From Pempheris klunzingeri (taxonomy: Eukaryota; Chordata; Actinopteri; Acropomatiformes; Pempheridae), in the NCBI RefSeq assembly GCF_042242105.1, contig NC_092027.1, forward strand, positions 1 to 64,000: DNA of 64,000 bases. The letters are read 5' to 3'. A program made the translations under genes and the position numbers. The notes below the pieces were generated by a model that ran no database searches, was not told the origin of the DNA, and saw nothing but the letters and a program-made list of their open reading frames with translations. This document shows, one piece after another, positions 24,190 through 38,445 of this stretch. Position 1 is the stretch's first letter; every line of letters starts with the position of its first letter.

Positions 24190-25014
24190 AGCTACCGACA
24201 CTTTTTACTGATATTAGTCTTGTTATTATTATTCACATATTAACTGTTGTCATGTTTTTACCTGCTACCATATTGATCAGTATCAGTCTCACTGATCAGT
24301 CACATTGATCAGTATCAGTCATATTGTCAGTACTGTAGTAACTGTTAGTATTTTGGTTGTTTGTTGTGTTGATTGATATTTAAGTGACTGTCGGACTATT
24401 ATAGATGATAGATAATAGATATGTAAATATATAGATTTTGCATAAATAAATGATAGAGTTACAGATTATAGATTCATCAGATTGTTCTTCCTCATTTTGA
24501 AGTGTTTAATATAGACTGAACTTGTTTTCATTTTGGATTTATCTGCTGATTTTCTCCATCAATCCATTGATGGATCGATGTAATCTGATTACAAATGTAA
24601 TCTGCACATTACATCTATCCAATCATGGATCAATGGACTGATTGATTAACAGACTGATTAATGGACTAATTGACTGAGTCATTAATTTATTGATTCATTA
24701 TAAAATTATGAATTAATGAATTAACTGATTAACAAATTTAAACTAATGCAGTTTAATTTCTATCAAAACAATTTAGAAACTCATGATGAGTTCATGAGTT
24801 CTAAATCTGTAAATTAATTCAAGTCTCCTATAGATAAATGTAGTAAAAGTACATTTACTCTGACATGGAGCAGAAATACTCGTGTAAAGTACAAGTAAAT
24901 CAGACTTGTACTACAATACGCTATTGTATTGTTTTATTTCCGTCACTGCTGAGTCAGCAGAGTTTCCTGACTCTGATCCCAACCTGACCAGTGATGACAT
25001 GTATAGCCACGTCA
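24190..25014. other. AT-rich sequence, no gene seen
   Basis: Low-complexity TGATCAGTATCAGT and ATTGATTAA-type words, no coding signal. Confidence 0.5.
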
Positions 25015-26290
25015 TCATTCAACCGCTGGCTGTCGAGGTGGTGCCCAGCTAACAATGTGGGCTTCGTAGATAATTTTCTGGGGAAAACCTGGTCTCATTA
25101 GAAGAGACGGCACCCATCCCACTTTGGACGGAGCTGCTCTCTTATCTAGAAATATGGCGACGTTTATAAGTCCTAAAACTTGACAATCCAGAGTCAAGAC
25201 CAGGAGGCAGAGCCCAGACCAGGAAGCAGAGCTGCAGTCCTCCAGGCTTCTCTGCTCCTCCATTAGAACAGTCACCCATCAACATCCCATAGAGACTGTG
25301 TCGTCCCCCTTGGATCATTCAGATCATTCAGATCTATAAAGTCTAACAGGAGAGGAGTTCTGCAGAAACATCTCATCAAAGTTAATACCACCACTGGCAA
25401 AGTCCAACAGGACAGGAGAGTTAAAGTGGACTTTTAAACATCAGATCTCTGCCATCCAAAGCTGTTTCAGTAAATGATCTGATATCAGATCACCATATTG
25501 ATTTATTGATCTGACTGAAACCTGCTGCACCATGAAGACTTAATGAAGCCACTCCTCCAGTCATACTAATACTCATATTCCCCCAGACTCTGGACGAGGA
25601 GGTGGACCTGCAGCCATCTTTAACTCTAGTTTAACAGTCCAACCTAGACCTAAACCTAACTAGAACTCCTTTGGAAGCCTTGTTCTTAGCTTCTCTCTTC
25701 CAACCTGGAAAACACTGACACCAGTCTTAGTTGTCACAGTGTACCGCCCTCCTGGTCCAGACTCTGAATTCTTAGCTGAGTTCTCAGAGTTTCTATCAGA
25801 TTTAGTCCTCAGTGTGGACAAAGTGATTCTAGTAGGTGACTCTAATATTCATGTGGACGATGATAATGATGGTCTGAGCTCTGCTTTTGTCTCACTATTG
25901 GACTCAGTTGGCTTCTCTCAGAGTGTAAATGAACCCACTCACTGTTTTAACCACACTCTTGACCTTGTTTTGGCTTATGGTGTTGAAATTGAACAGTTAA
26001 CAGTCTTTCCACAAAACTCTATTCTATCAGACCATCACCTGATAACTGCTGATTTCCTGTTACTGGACTCTGCCCTATATGACAGAGAGGTCCTCACTAG
26101 ATCCTTATCTGATAGTGCTGTTGCCAAATTTAAGGAGGTGATTCCTTCAGTACTTCAGCCAGTGTGTCCCTGTGCATTGGATGACCCCCATGCTAATCTT
26201 AGCCCCTCCCAAAGTGATTATCTGGTCGATAGTGCTCCAGGTTCACTGCGAATGACACTAGACTCCATCGCTCCTCTAAAAAAGAGCAGT
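25015..26290 (+). mobile_element. Degenerate LINE fragment: ORF1 esterase end and endonuclease domain
   Basis: Around 25050-25180 the plus strand reads NNVGFVDN...RRDGTHPTLDGAALLSRNMATFISPK. This resembles the DGxHP block of the SGNH-hydrolase (esterase) domain found in ORF1 of CR1/L2 LINEs. Stops interrupt the following 500 bp. A frame from about 25736 then encodes part of an apurinic-type endonuclease: VYRPPGP, VILVGDSNIH (usually GDFNIH), NHTLDLVL and LSDHHLITAD. Homology fades near 26290; the remaining frame to 26512 is unrelated. No reverse transcriptase follows. An inactive relic. Confidence 0.75.
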
Positions 26291-27225
26291 TCACACAGGA
26301 CCAGGACCAGGACCGGGACCACAGTGCTCAAGGGGACCTCCAACCCCCCTGAGGACTACGGTCTATACCGATGCTGGTCTGGAACAGGAGTGAACAGGAG
26401 TGAACTCACTCAAGGTCCCTTACATTCTGTTGTTCTGGACTCGCCTGCCATGACGTTACAAGCTTTCCACTGTGTTCCTCTGTGTTGGGGCGAAGCACGA
26501 GCGTTGGGATGATGTAAAAATGATAGTGAGTCAAATGCCAGCTGGGAAACACCAAATGTTACCACCAGGAGCCACACAGGAACATAGTGATGTTCAACAC
26601 TGGAATGACTGAAGATAACCTTCAGGAGGAATCGGGCCCACAGAAGGCGTCTGGTCCTCCCATCTGATCTTAGCGAACAGGGCTAGCGTTAGCGTCTGTC
26701 GTACCAGATAAAGCCTGGTACAGAGCCCCTTCTTTCCAGTTTGTCTAATTGTTCAGTTTTAGGTTTTCTCAGGTGAAATACTCAATGTTTTCAGATTTTG
26801 AGACGCTTTAGACACATGATAGGCATTAGCCCTGCTGCGTTAGGCACTAAGGCTAAAACAACACACACCAGCCCTGCTGATTGCCACCTGTGGACCTGAT
26901 TCGGTGGGCACCGAGTTCCAGGTTTCCTAAACTCAGTCAATAAGTGATCCGTTTACAGCAAAACAAACATAACATCATGTTCATCACGATGGTGTAACAA
27001 CTGGATTTTACATCGTTGGCTCAGGTTACTGATTTTGGCAACTTTTTAATCTGAACGATGACAAATGTCGATTCAGTCCATCAATATTACATCAAACCGG
27101 TTTCAGCTGAAACACCAGACCGGCCGAACGCTCATGTTCACTGACTAATATTTATACAAGTATTAGATGATTAAAACACACTCAGTTCACTCTGGCGGAT
27201 CAGCTTCCACATTTACTAATAACTG
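26291..27225. other. No gene seen; 3' flank of gene C
   Basis: Unique-looking non-coding sequence. No polyadenylation hexamer was recognised near the stop of gene C. Confidence 0.4.
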
Positions 27226-30200
27226 TTACTGAGCCCCAACCTCACAGAAAACCTCTGGGGACAAACACTGAGCAGGCCGTCCCACATGGACCTTCATATG
27301 TCTCCGGACACCCCCTCTGAACCTGAACTGTCTCTGACAGACGGGGCAGCTGAAGGGTTTCTCTCCCGTGTGACACCTCATGTGGTCAAGTAGGTGTGAG
27401 CGCTGAGCGAATCCTTTGAGACAGACGGAGCAGCTGAAGGGTTTCTCTCCTGTGTGTGTCCTCATGTGCACCTGCAGGTTTGCCTTCTGGATGAAGCCTT
27501 TGCTGCACACAGAGCAGCTGAAGGCTTTCTCTCCACGGTGGATTTTCATGTGCTTCTGTAAACTATCGCTCCATGAAAATCGTTTCTGGCACACTGAGCA
27601 GCTGAAGGCTTTTTCTGCTGCGTGACCTCTCATGTGCATCTGCAGAGTTTTCCTGCAACCAAATATTTCACCACATCTGAAGCAGCTGAACAGTTTCCTG
27701 ATGGTGTTAGCAGTATTTCTGTCCCTGGTCTCCTGACTATAATCAACACTGTTTACAGGATTTGGTTCTACACGTCTATCAGGATCTGAGGTCCTAGCCA
27801 GCTCTGGTCCACCACAGTCCTCTCCATTAGGTCCAATTTCATCAACACACTTGTGTCTTTTGACACCAGAGAGCCACGTGAATCTCCTGCCACAGACGGA
27901 ACAGCTGAAAGGTTTCTCCCCAGTGTGGCGGCCCATGTGGTAGATCATGTTCCCCTTTTGAGAAAATCTTTTACCACAAAATGAGCAACTGAACGGTTTC
28001 TCCCCAGTGTGAGTCCTCGTGTGTCTCTTCAGAAGGTAACTGTAGTTAAATCTTTTCCCACATTCACAGCAGCTGAAAGGTTTCTCTCCAGTATCACATT
28101 TCACATCACTGAAAGACTTTGACCCAGACTGAGCTTCTCTGGTCTCCTCCCAGTCCTCACTGTCCTCAGTCTCTGGTTCAGAACAGTCTCCAGTCTGGTC
28201 CTCGGCCTCTAAGGGTCCACGTGGATGTGGGTTCCTGTCTGGTCCTGGTCCTCCACAGTCCTCTCCATCAGCTTCTGTCTCCATGTGTTCAGTGTGTCTG
28301 TGATGAAGCTGTGAGGACTGAGCTTCCTCTTCATCATCTTCACTCTTCACAGGGACAGGAGTCAGTGGGAACTCGGTGATATGAGCCTCCTCCGGCCCTT
28401 GAAGCTGCTCTCCCTGCAGACTGGTCCAGACCTCCTCCTGCTCCTCTTTAATGTGGGGGGGCTCTGGGGGGTCCTGCTGCTCACAGGGAACCTGTTCTTT
28501 AGCCCCCACCAGCTGCTGGACGTCTGCAGGGGAGAGCAGAGAAGGTGTAAAGATGAACGAGTTTAAGCCTTTAATGCCTCCAGGGGCGCTGTGGAGTCTG
28601 ATTAACGTCCTCAAGTGACGTCACCTGAGTTGTCAGGCCTGAAGACTACAAGTTGGAAAAGTTCAAAAAGTTTGTACAGAACAGTTTGAATCTTCGGTCC
28701 ACAGCTCTACGCTATGAGTTTGTGAACTCCCAATGAAAAGACTCAGGAGAAAATGTTGATGAATGCAGAGTTTAGTAAGTGTCAAGGCTGGCTCCTAGGC
28801 CACAACAAAGGAAGAGGTGCAAGAGAGGCTTTCCTGTAAATAAAGACCATTTTATTACAACAACGAAGAGCATGGGTGGCTGGGTGCGAAGAGAGAGAGC
28901 TCTGGTTCCACAGACCGGCCTATATAACCTGGTACACTGGCCAGGTGTGCCAGGTTAGGTGATTGCATGCCCCGCCCAGCCAGGGACCTGCAACAGAAAA
29001 GCAAGAGAGAGAGACGACCAAGGCTCTAGGGCCGTAACATAAGAAACAGTTCATTCCAGAAACTGGTCAACAAGTGTCATAACTAATATCTGCTGCTCCT
29101 CATCATTACGTAGTAACATGAGTCCTGTTTGATGGTTCTAACAGGTCAAAACGGTTTGGACGGTCACATGATCGATGGCGTTTTGGTTAGAAGACATCTG
29201 TACTGTGACGGCAGATTTTGGCTGTAATCTTTACTCATTCATCAGAACGTCTGGATTCTAAATCAACATCTGAACGCTGCAGCTTTGTTTTCTGTCTCTC
29301 ATGAACATCAGGCTGAACCTCCACAGGGTCAGGGACGTCCTGCTGGACAGACTGGTAGAGGCAAGTCTGCACGCCACAGGCCTCTGGACCCAGTGACCCT
29401 CCTGCAAGTCCGTAACCCCCCCGGTTACCCTCCTGCAGTGTAATGATGACATCATGACGGCTGACGTTCAAAAAAGACTGAAGGCTAAAAAGACGTGTGT
29501 GATGAGGGTTAAAAGTGTGATAATGTTCCAGGAACCATTAGCTGGGCCGTCAGGTGGGGGGCCGGTCCTGGACCAGGTGTGTCGGTTTCTGCTGCCTTCC
29601 TTTAAATCAAACACTTCATTCAACTTTTATTCCTGTAAATTTAAACGTAAGATTCTATTTGGACTTATTTTCCTTTAAATGTCAGTGCGACTGATGTTTA
29701 AGGTGAAGCACCGTCAGTGCTGGAGTCAACAGGTGAATACTGACGTCTCCACGGTAACACAAAGCAGTGGCTGTGACCAGAAGAGGATTGAAGAGGATTA
29801 GAATAATAAATAAACACTCAGTGACGGACAGTCACTTAAACATTTCCATTTTAAATGACTGCTGTACTTTTACTGCATTACGCAGACAGCTATGGGTCCT
29901 CTACATGTCCTCTACGGGTCCTCTACATGTCCTCTACGGGTCTTCTACGGGTCCTCTACATGTCCTCTACGGGTCCTCTACATGTCCTCTACGGGTCCTC
30001 TACATGTCCTCTACGGGTCCTCTACGGGTCCTCTACGGGTCCTCTACATGTCCTCTACATGTCCTCTACGGGTCCTCTACGGGTCCTCTACATGTCCTCT
30101 ACGGGTCTTCTACGGGTCCTCTACGGGTCCTCTACGGGTCCTCTACATGTCCTCTACATGTCCTCTACGGGTCCTCTACGGGTCCTCTACGGGTCCTCTA

Positions 30201-31266
30201 CATGTCCTCTACGGGTCCTCTACGGGTCCTCTACGGGTCCTCTACGGGTCTTCTACGGGTCCTCTACATGTCCTCTACGGGTCCTCTACGGGTCTTCTAC
30301 GGGTCTTCTACGGGTCCTCTACATGTCCTCTACGGGTCCTCTACGGGTCCTCTACGGGTCCTCTACATGTCCTCTACATGTCCTCTACGGGTCCTCTACA
30401 TGTCCTCTACATGTCCTCTACGGGTCTTCTGCGGGTCCTCTACATGTCTTCTGCGGGTCCTCTACATGTCCTCTACATGTCCTCTACGGGTCCTCTACAG
30501 GTACTCTACATGTCCTCTACGGGTCCTCTACATGTCCTCTACGGGTCCTCTACAGGTCCTCTCTACACAGAGCAACGACAACAAAAGGTAATACAGGATG
30601 CGCGTGCGTGCGTGTGTGTGTGAATATAAGAAGTAGACTGAAAGAGACAGACAGACCAGAGTCCTGACGTCAGGAGCAGGTGAACAGGTGTGTCAGAGGT
30701 CAGGTGTGTTTCTCGTGTTGTCCAGCAGGCGGCGCTGGCAGCTGATACCTGCGGCTAGCCCCGTTAGCTTAGCTACCAAACCGACTCCTGCTTTGATCGC
30801 GTGCAGCCTCCACCACCTGTTTACCTGCCGATGTGTCGTCAGGACGTGTATACCTGATGCGGTAGGTACCTGTCGGTGAGAAGCGGAACGTTTTCGGCAT
30901 TTGACGGCGGAGTTCCGGACAGATTAGCATGTAGCCTCGGTGGGGCTCGGGTGTTTCCGGCAGCAGGAACTGACCTGCTGGGTATCTGTGCAGCCGGACC
31001 TGGGGCTTCAGCACGGCATCCAGCAGCCTCCTCTGGCGGCAGATCTCCCGCTCTGACCGCTCAGCTCGGTCCTCGTACTCCGCCACGGTTTCCTCCAACA
31101 GACCGACGATCTCCTCCGCGGCCGCCGTGAGCCGCTCGGTGAGCAGCGCTCTGAGCGCCGGGATTTCAGCCGCTTCTTCCCCTTTTTCCAGCTGCAGCAG
31201 AAAGTCTTCAGCGGCGGCGCTGATCCGCTCGTGGACCGACACCCGCAGCAGCTGCACGGCGCACAT
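27226..31266 (-). CDS. Zinc-finger gene C, two exons, 529 aa (C2H2)
   Basis: Exon 1 is 31266-30975 (ATG at 31266, donor CAG|GTCAGT after base 30975) and exon 2 is 28523-27226 (acceptor CTGCAG|AC). Together they make 1590 nt in frame. Residues 1-97 are the N-terminal helical domain, with two copies of an R-(I/L)-x-A-A-A-E-(D/E) motif followed by [19 protein letters not shown]. Residues 98 to about 240 are the DVQQLV/KEEQEE acidic linker. Eight fingers follow in two groups (3 then 5); finger 3 ends HKC. The C-terminal five are joined by TGEKPF- or RGEKAF-type linkers. Predicted nuclear DNA-binding regulator. The 2.45-kb intron holds a solo LTR and a 60-copy minisatellite. Exon 1 is nearly identical to exon 1 of genes D and G. 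Confidence 0.85.
28780..29039 (-). mobile_element. Solo LTR of a retrotransposon, 260 bp
   Basis: Read on minus, the element begins TGTTACGG and ends TTGACA, the TG...CA form of a long terminal repeat. It has a TATA-like TTATATAGGCC and then AATAAAATGG in the right order. It is flanked by a 4-bp direct duplication TAAG (28776-28779 and 29040-29043). No internal region is present, so it is a solo LTR, probably Gypsy-like or ERV-like. It lies in intron 1 of gene C. Confidence 0.78.
29898..30557. repeat. 11-bp minisatellite, 60 units of two main types
   Basis: Exactly 660 bp, or 60 units of 11 bp with no length change. The main types are CCTCTACGGGT and CCTCTACATGT, with rarer TCTTCTACGGG and CTGCGGGT variants. 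The unit length makes all three plus frames open for about 240 codons; these are not genes. It lies in the intron of gene C. Confidence 0.95.
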
Positions 31267-32956
31267 CCTGCTGCTTTGTGCGGAGAAGCAGAGCAGGAGG
31301 CGGCGGAGGGCGGCCGGACGGACTTTAATCTGAGACCCGCGAACAGCGGCCTCTGCTGTACCGGAGGAGAAACACCATGAAGCTCTGAGCCTGCTGAGGT
31401 CCTCACACATGTAGATGGAGTAAAACTACCACAGTGAAGTATTCTGACACCAAAGTCCTCCAGAAGCAGCATCAGAATGTACTAAAACACTTCTATATTC
31501 TCGGAGGATCTATTCTGGAGCTTGTATGAAAAGGAGCTGATGGTCATCAGATGGCAGCGCTGACTCAGACCTGCACACAGAACAACAAACTTAGTCTCTC
31601 CTTCTGGCTGTATTGACAGCATACCTGTTCTCCAGGCTCTTCTGGGCAGCCCTGACCCTTCGCCATGACAGCAGGTGTATCAGGTTCAGATTATAGCTTT
31701 TGTTACTAAAACAAGTCTGTTTATGTGAGTCAGACCTGCTCAGACATGCTGATCGTCTGCTGGCCTCAAGTCCAGAGTCCAGAGTCCAGAGTCCAGGGCT
31801 TCTGTTGGTTTGGCTCTGAACAGTTTCTCAGCACAGCAGGATGGAGACTGATCAGTTTCTGAGTTTACTGCAGCGCTCAGAGCAGACGAAGGTGTTAACA
31901 GTAGATCAGTGACACACTAATAAACTCGAGTACAGAGAAAGAAACATGGAGGTAACTGTCTGTCATGAACCTGGACTCACCTGGTCCTCACAGGGACACC
32001 TGCGCCCCAGGTGGTTTCTTGCAGCCACAGCCGTGAGGGGGCGTCTCTGGACTCTGATGGACCCACCAGCTGATTACACTCAGATTTAGGTCTTAGAAGC
32101 AGCTGTGAACCAGGAGAACTTTTATTTTCAGGGTGTTGAACATTACAGGCTGAAAATAGAAACATTCATGATTTTACATCATCAGCAGCTGATTTGGGGA
32201 AAACTTACAGCCATCAAACGGTTTCTCCTAAAAGAAACTAAACAGGATGTGAAAAGTTCGCTCAGTCCCCGTCAGGTCAGACAACATCCCATGATGCCCC
32301 TTGAGGGCAACCAATAACCACAATATTCTTCATCCTGATGTGAAGTGACCCTCTTCTTCATTAACAGGCTGCATAGGGCAGGAACCCAAACGACCCAGAA
32401 CCTCGTCTGGACCACCTGCCCCCACGTCCTCCCACTGACTTACTCAGTAAACCTGATCAGCTCAGTCCTCTGCAATCACACGTCGTTCTGAGCGGCGCCA
32501 CGAGTCCTGACAGAACCACATTGGTCACTTTTTGTGTGAGCGACATGCTGGGAGAGTGCCGGTACCCCGTTTGTAGGATTCATGGCGTCTTCACATGTGG
32601 GACTCAGAAACATCTCTGCCTTCAGACCTGGACGGACGACACGTCATCGAGCTGCGTGATCCTGCGGCGTCCTGTCGGAGGGGCAGAGAGTTCAGGCCGA
32701 AGAAACGTGGTTGCTGACAAAGAGTGCCGTCGTCGTCACCACGACAAGCTGCTCCGGTAACAAAGAACTAGCTGAGGGACCACAGGGACCTGGTCTGGAC
32801 CTCAAGACGTCCTCTAGACATTACACAAAGTCTCAAGTTCCATGTTATCAATGGACATGAGTATGATCAATCACTGATCAATCAGTTTGTAACACCATAA
32901 CAATGAAGCTTGATGAACATGTGACCACCTCCCCGACCCTCCGGACTGCTGAACTC
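31267..32956. other. Upstream of gene C and 3' flank of gene D, no other gene seen
   Basis: The first 200 bp are GC-rich and probably hold the gene C promoter. The rest shows no coding frame with recognisable similarity. Confidence 0.45.
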
Positions 32957-35411
<2,455 letters not shown>

Positions 35412-35545
35412 CCTGCTGCTTTGTGCGGACAAAGAGAGCAGCGGGGGGACGTAAACACACCGGGACTTCCGCGTCAACGACAACCCGGGGGGGGGGGGGG
35501 GGGGCGACAGCGGCCCCTGTCGGGTGGAGGGGGGGGCGGCAGAGA

Positions 35546-35772
35546 GCTGGAGCCTCAGTCAGAAAACAAGTTTCTCCATTCATTTCAATGGGGATGGGGC
35601 TCCATTGGTGTGGGCGAGGCTACAGTGGTGACATCACAGAGTGCAGAGCGGTTTGAAAACTGTTAAAATGGGATTAAAGTCGCTCCCGCTGCCACTTTTC
35701 ACCCCACAGACGGTATTTCTACTTCAAAATGTAGGAGAACTTGTTCTGCTCACAGAGGAGTAACTACAGAAG
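35546..35772. other. Upstream of gene D, no gene seen
   Basis: Short non-coding stretch between the duplicated promoter block and the large minisatellite. Confidence 0.4.
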
Positions 35773-36867
35773 CACTCACTAATAGTCTACACTAAATTAC
35801 ACACACACACACTCACTAATAGTCTACACTAAATTACACACACACACACTCACTAATAGTCTACACTAAATTACACACACACACACTCACTAATAGTCTA
35901 CACTAAATTACACACACACACACACACACTAATAGTCTACACTAAATTACACACACACACACACACTAATAGTCTACACTAAATTACACACACACACACT
36001 AATAGTCTACACTAAGTTGCACACACACACACACTAATAGTCTACACTAAATTACACACACACACACACACACTAATAGTCTACACTAAGTTGCACACAC
36101 ACACACACACTAATAGTCTACACTAAGTTGCACACACACACACACTAATAGTCTACACTAAGTTGCACACACACACACACACTAATAGTCTACACTAAGT
36201 TACACACACACACACACACACACACTAATAGTCTACACTAAGTTACACACACACACACTAACAGTCTACACTAAGTTACACACACACACACACACACTAA
36301 TAGTCTACACTAAGTTGCACACACACACACACACACTAATAGTCTACACTAAGTTGCACACACACACACACACACACTAATAGTCTACACTAAGTTGCAC
36401 ACACACACACACACACACTAATAGTCTACACTAAGTTACACACACACACACACTAATAGTCTACACTAAGTTACACACACACACACACTAATAGTCTACA
36501 CTAAGTTACACACACACACACACTAATAGTCTACACTAAGTTACACACACACACACACTAATAGTCTACACTAAGTTACACACACACACACACACACTAA
36601 TAGTCTACACTAAGTTACACACACACACACACTAATAGTCTACACTAAGTTGCACACACACACACACACACACTAATAGTCTACACTAAGTTACACACAC
36701 ACACACACTAATAGTCTACACTAAGTTACACACACACACACACTAACAGTCTACACTAAGTTACACACACACACACACTAATAGTCTACACTAAGTTGCA
36801 CACACACACACACACACTAATAGTCTACACTAAGTTGCACACACACACACTAATAGTCTACACTAAG

Positions 36868-36912
<45 letters not shown>

Positions 36913-37488
36913 TAGTCTACACTAAGTTACACACACACACACTAACAGTCTACACTAAGTTACACACACACACACACTAATAGTCTACACTAAGTTGCAC
37001 ACACACACACACACACACTAATAGTCTACACTAAGTTGCACACACACACACACACTAATAGTCTACACTAAGTTGCACACACACACACACACACTAATAG
37101 TCTACACTAAGTTACACACACACACACACTAATAGTCTACACTAAGTTACACACACACACACACACACTAATAGTCTACACTAAGTTGCACACACACACA
37201 CACACACACTAATAGTCTACACTAAGTTACACACACACACACACTAATAGTCTACACTAAGTTACACACACACACACTAACAGTCTACACTAAGTTACAC
37301 ACACACACACACACTAATAGTCTACACTAAGTTGCACACACACACACACACACACACTAATAGTCTACACTAAGTTGTACACACACACACACTAATAGTC
37401 TACACTAAGTTGCACACACACACACACACTAATAGTCTACACTAAGTTGCACACACACACACACACACTAATAGTCTACACTAAGTTG

Positions 37489-37520
<32 letters not shown>

Positions 37521-38191
37521 TAGTCTACACTAAGTTGCACACACACACACACACACACACACTAATAGTCTACACTAAGTTACACACACACACACACACA
37601 CACTAATAGTCTACACTAAGTTACACACACACACACACACACTAATAGTCTACACTAAGTTACACACACACACACACTAATAGTCTACACTAAGTTACAC
37701 ACACACACACACACACACTAATAGTCTACACTAAGTTGCACACACACACACACACACACACACACTAATAGTCTACACTAAGTTACACACACACACACAC
37801 ACACACACACTAATAGTCTACACTAAGTTACACACACACACACACACACTAATAGTCTACACTAAGTTACACACACACACACACACACTAATAGTCTACA
37901 CTAAGTTACACACACACACACTAATAGTCTACACTAAGTTACACACACACACACTAATAGTCTACACTAAGTTACACACACACACACACTAATAGTCTAC
38001 ACTAAGTTACACACACACACACTAATAGTCTACACTAAGTTACACACACACACACACTAATAGTCTACACTAAGTTACACACACACACACTAATAGTCTA
38101 CACTAAGTTACACACACACACACACTAATAGTCTACACTAAGTTACACACACACACACACTAATAGTCTACACTAAGTTACACACACACAC
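35773..38191. repeat. Compound minisatellite: 22-base core plus variable (AC)n, about 70 units
   Basis: Core TAATAGTCTACACTAAGTT alternates with (AC)n runs of roughly 5 to 18 repeats, mean period about 35 bp over 2.4 kb. The core comes in three spellings: CTAAATTAC (first units only), CTAAGTTGC and CTAAGTTAC. The last 15 or so units are all CTAAGTTAC. It separates the minus-strand zinc-finger genes from dnai2 and ends about 255 bp before the dnai2 start codon. Confidence 0.96.
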
Positions 38192-38315
38192 GGGCTGAAC
38201 TGACTTTTGTGAAGTGACTACCTTTTTATTGTCATTGATTTCTTAGAGATTTATTTCATTTCATAGTCAAACTTTATTGGTCAGTAAAGTTTATTTGAAT
38301 GTCAATTAGGTCGCT

Positions 38316-38328
38316 GTTGCTAGGATAC
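38316..38328 (-). promoter_or_regulatory. Candidate RFX X-box 1 upstream of dnai2
   Basis: GTTGCTAGGATAC on plus reads GTATCC-T-AGCAAC on minus. It fits the X-box consensus GTNRCC-N(0-3)-RGYAAC at 11 of 12 half-site positions. It lies about 120 bp before the dnai2 ATG. Confidence 0.5.
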
Positions 38329-38343
38329 GGTAAACTCTGCCCT

Positions 38344-38356
38344 GTTGCTAGGATAC
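38344..38356 (-). promoter_or_regulatory. Candidate RFX X-box 2 upstream of dnai2
   Basis: Second identical 13-mer, 28 bp from the first and about 90 bp before the ATG. Paired X-boxes close to the start suit a motile-cilia gene driven by RFX factors. Confidence 0.5.
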
Positions 38357-38445
38357 AGCGAACTGCACCGCCATTCCTGCTGGTCTGACAGAGCTGCGTC
38401 CGTTTTTGACCGTTTTTCCCGTCCGTGTGTCCGTGTGTCCGTAGG

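Noticed and set aside
29767-30667. Three overlapping plus-strand frames of 240-274 codons
   Set aside because: All are translations of the 11-bp minisatellite, which keeps every frame open.
35773-38191. CRISPR-like look: regular core with variable spacers
   Set aside because: Spacers are only (AC)n of variable length and the genome is a vertebrate; it is a compound minisatellite.
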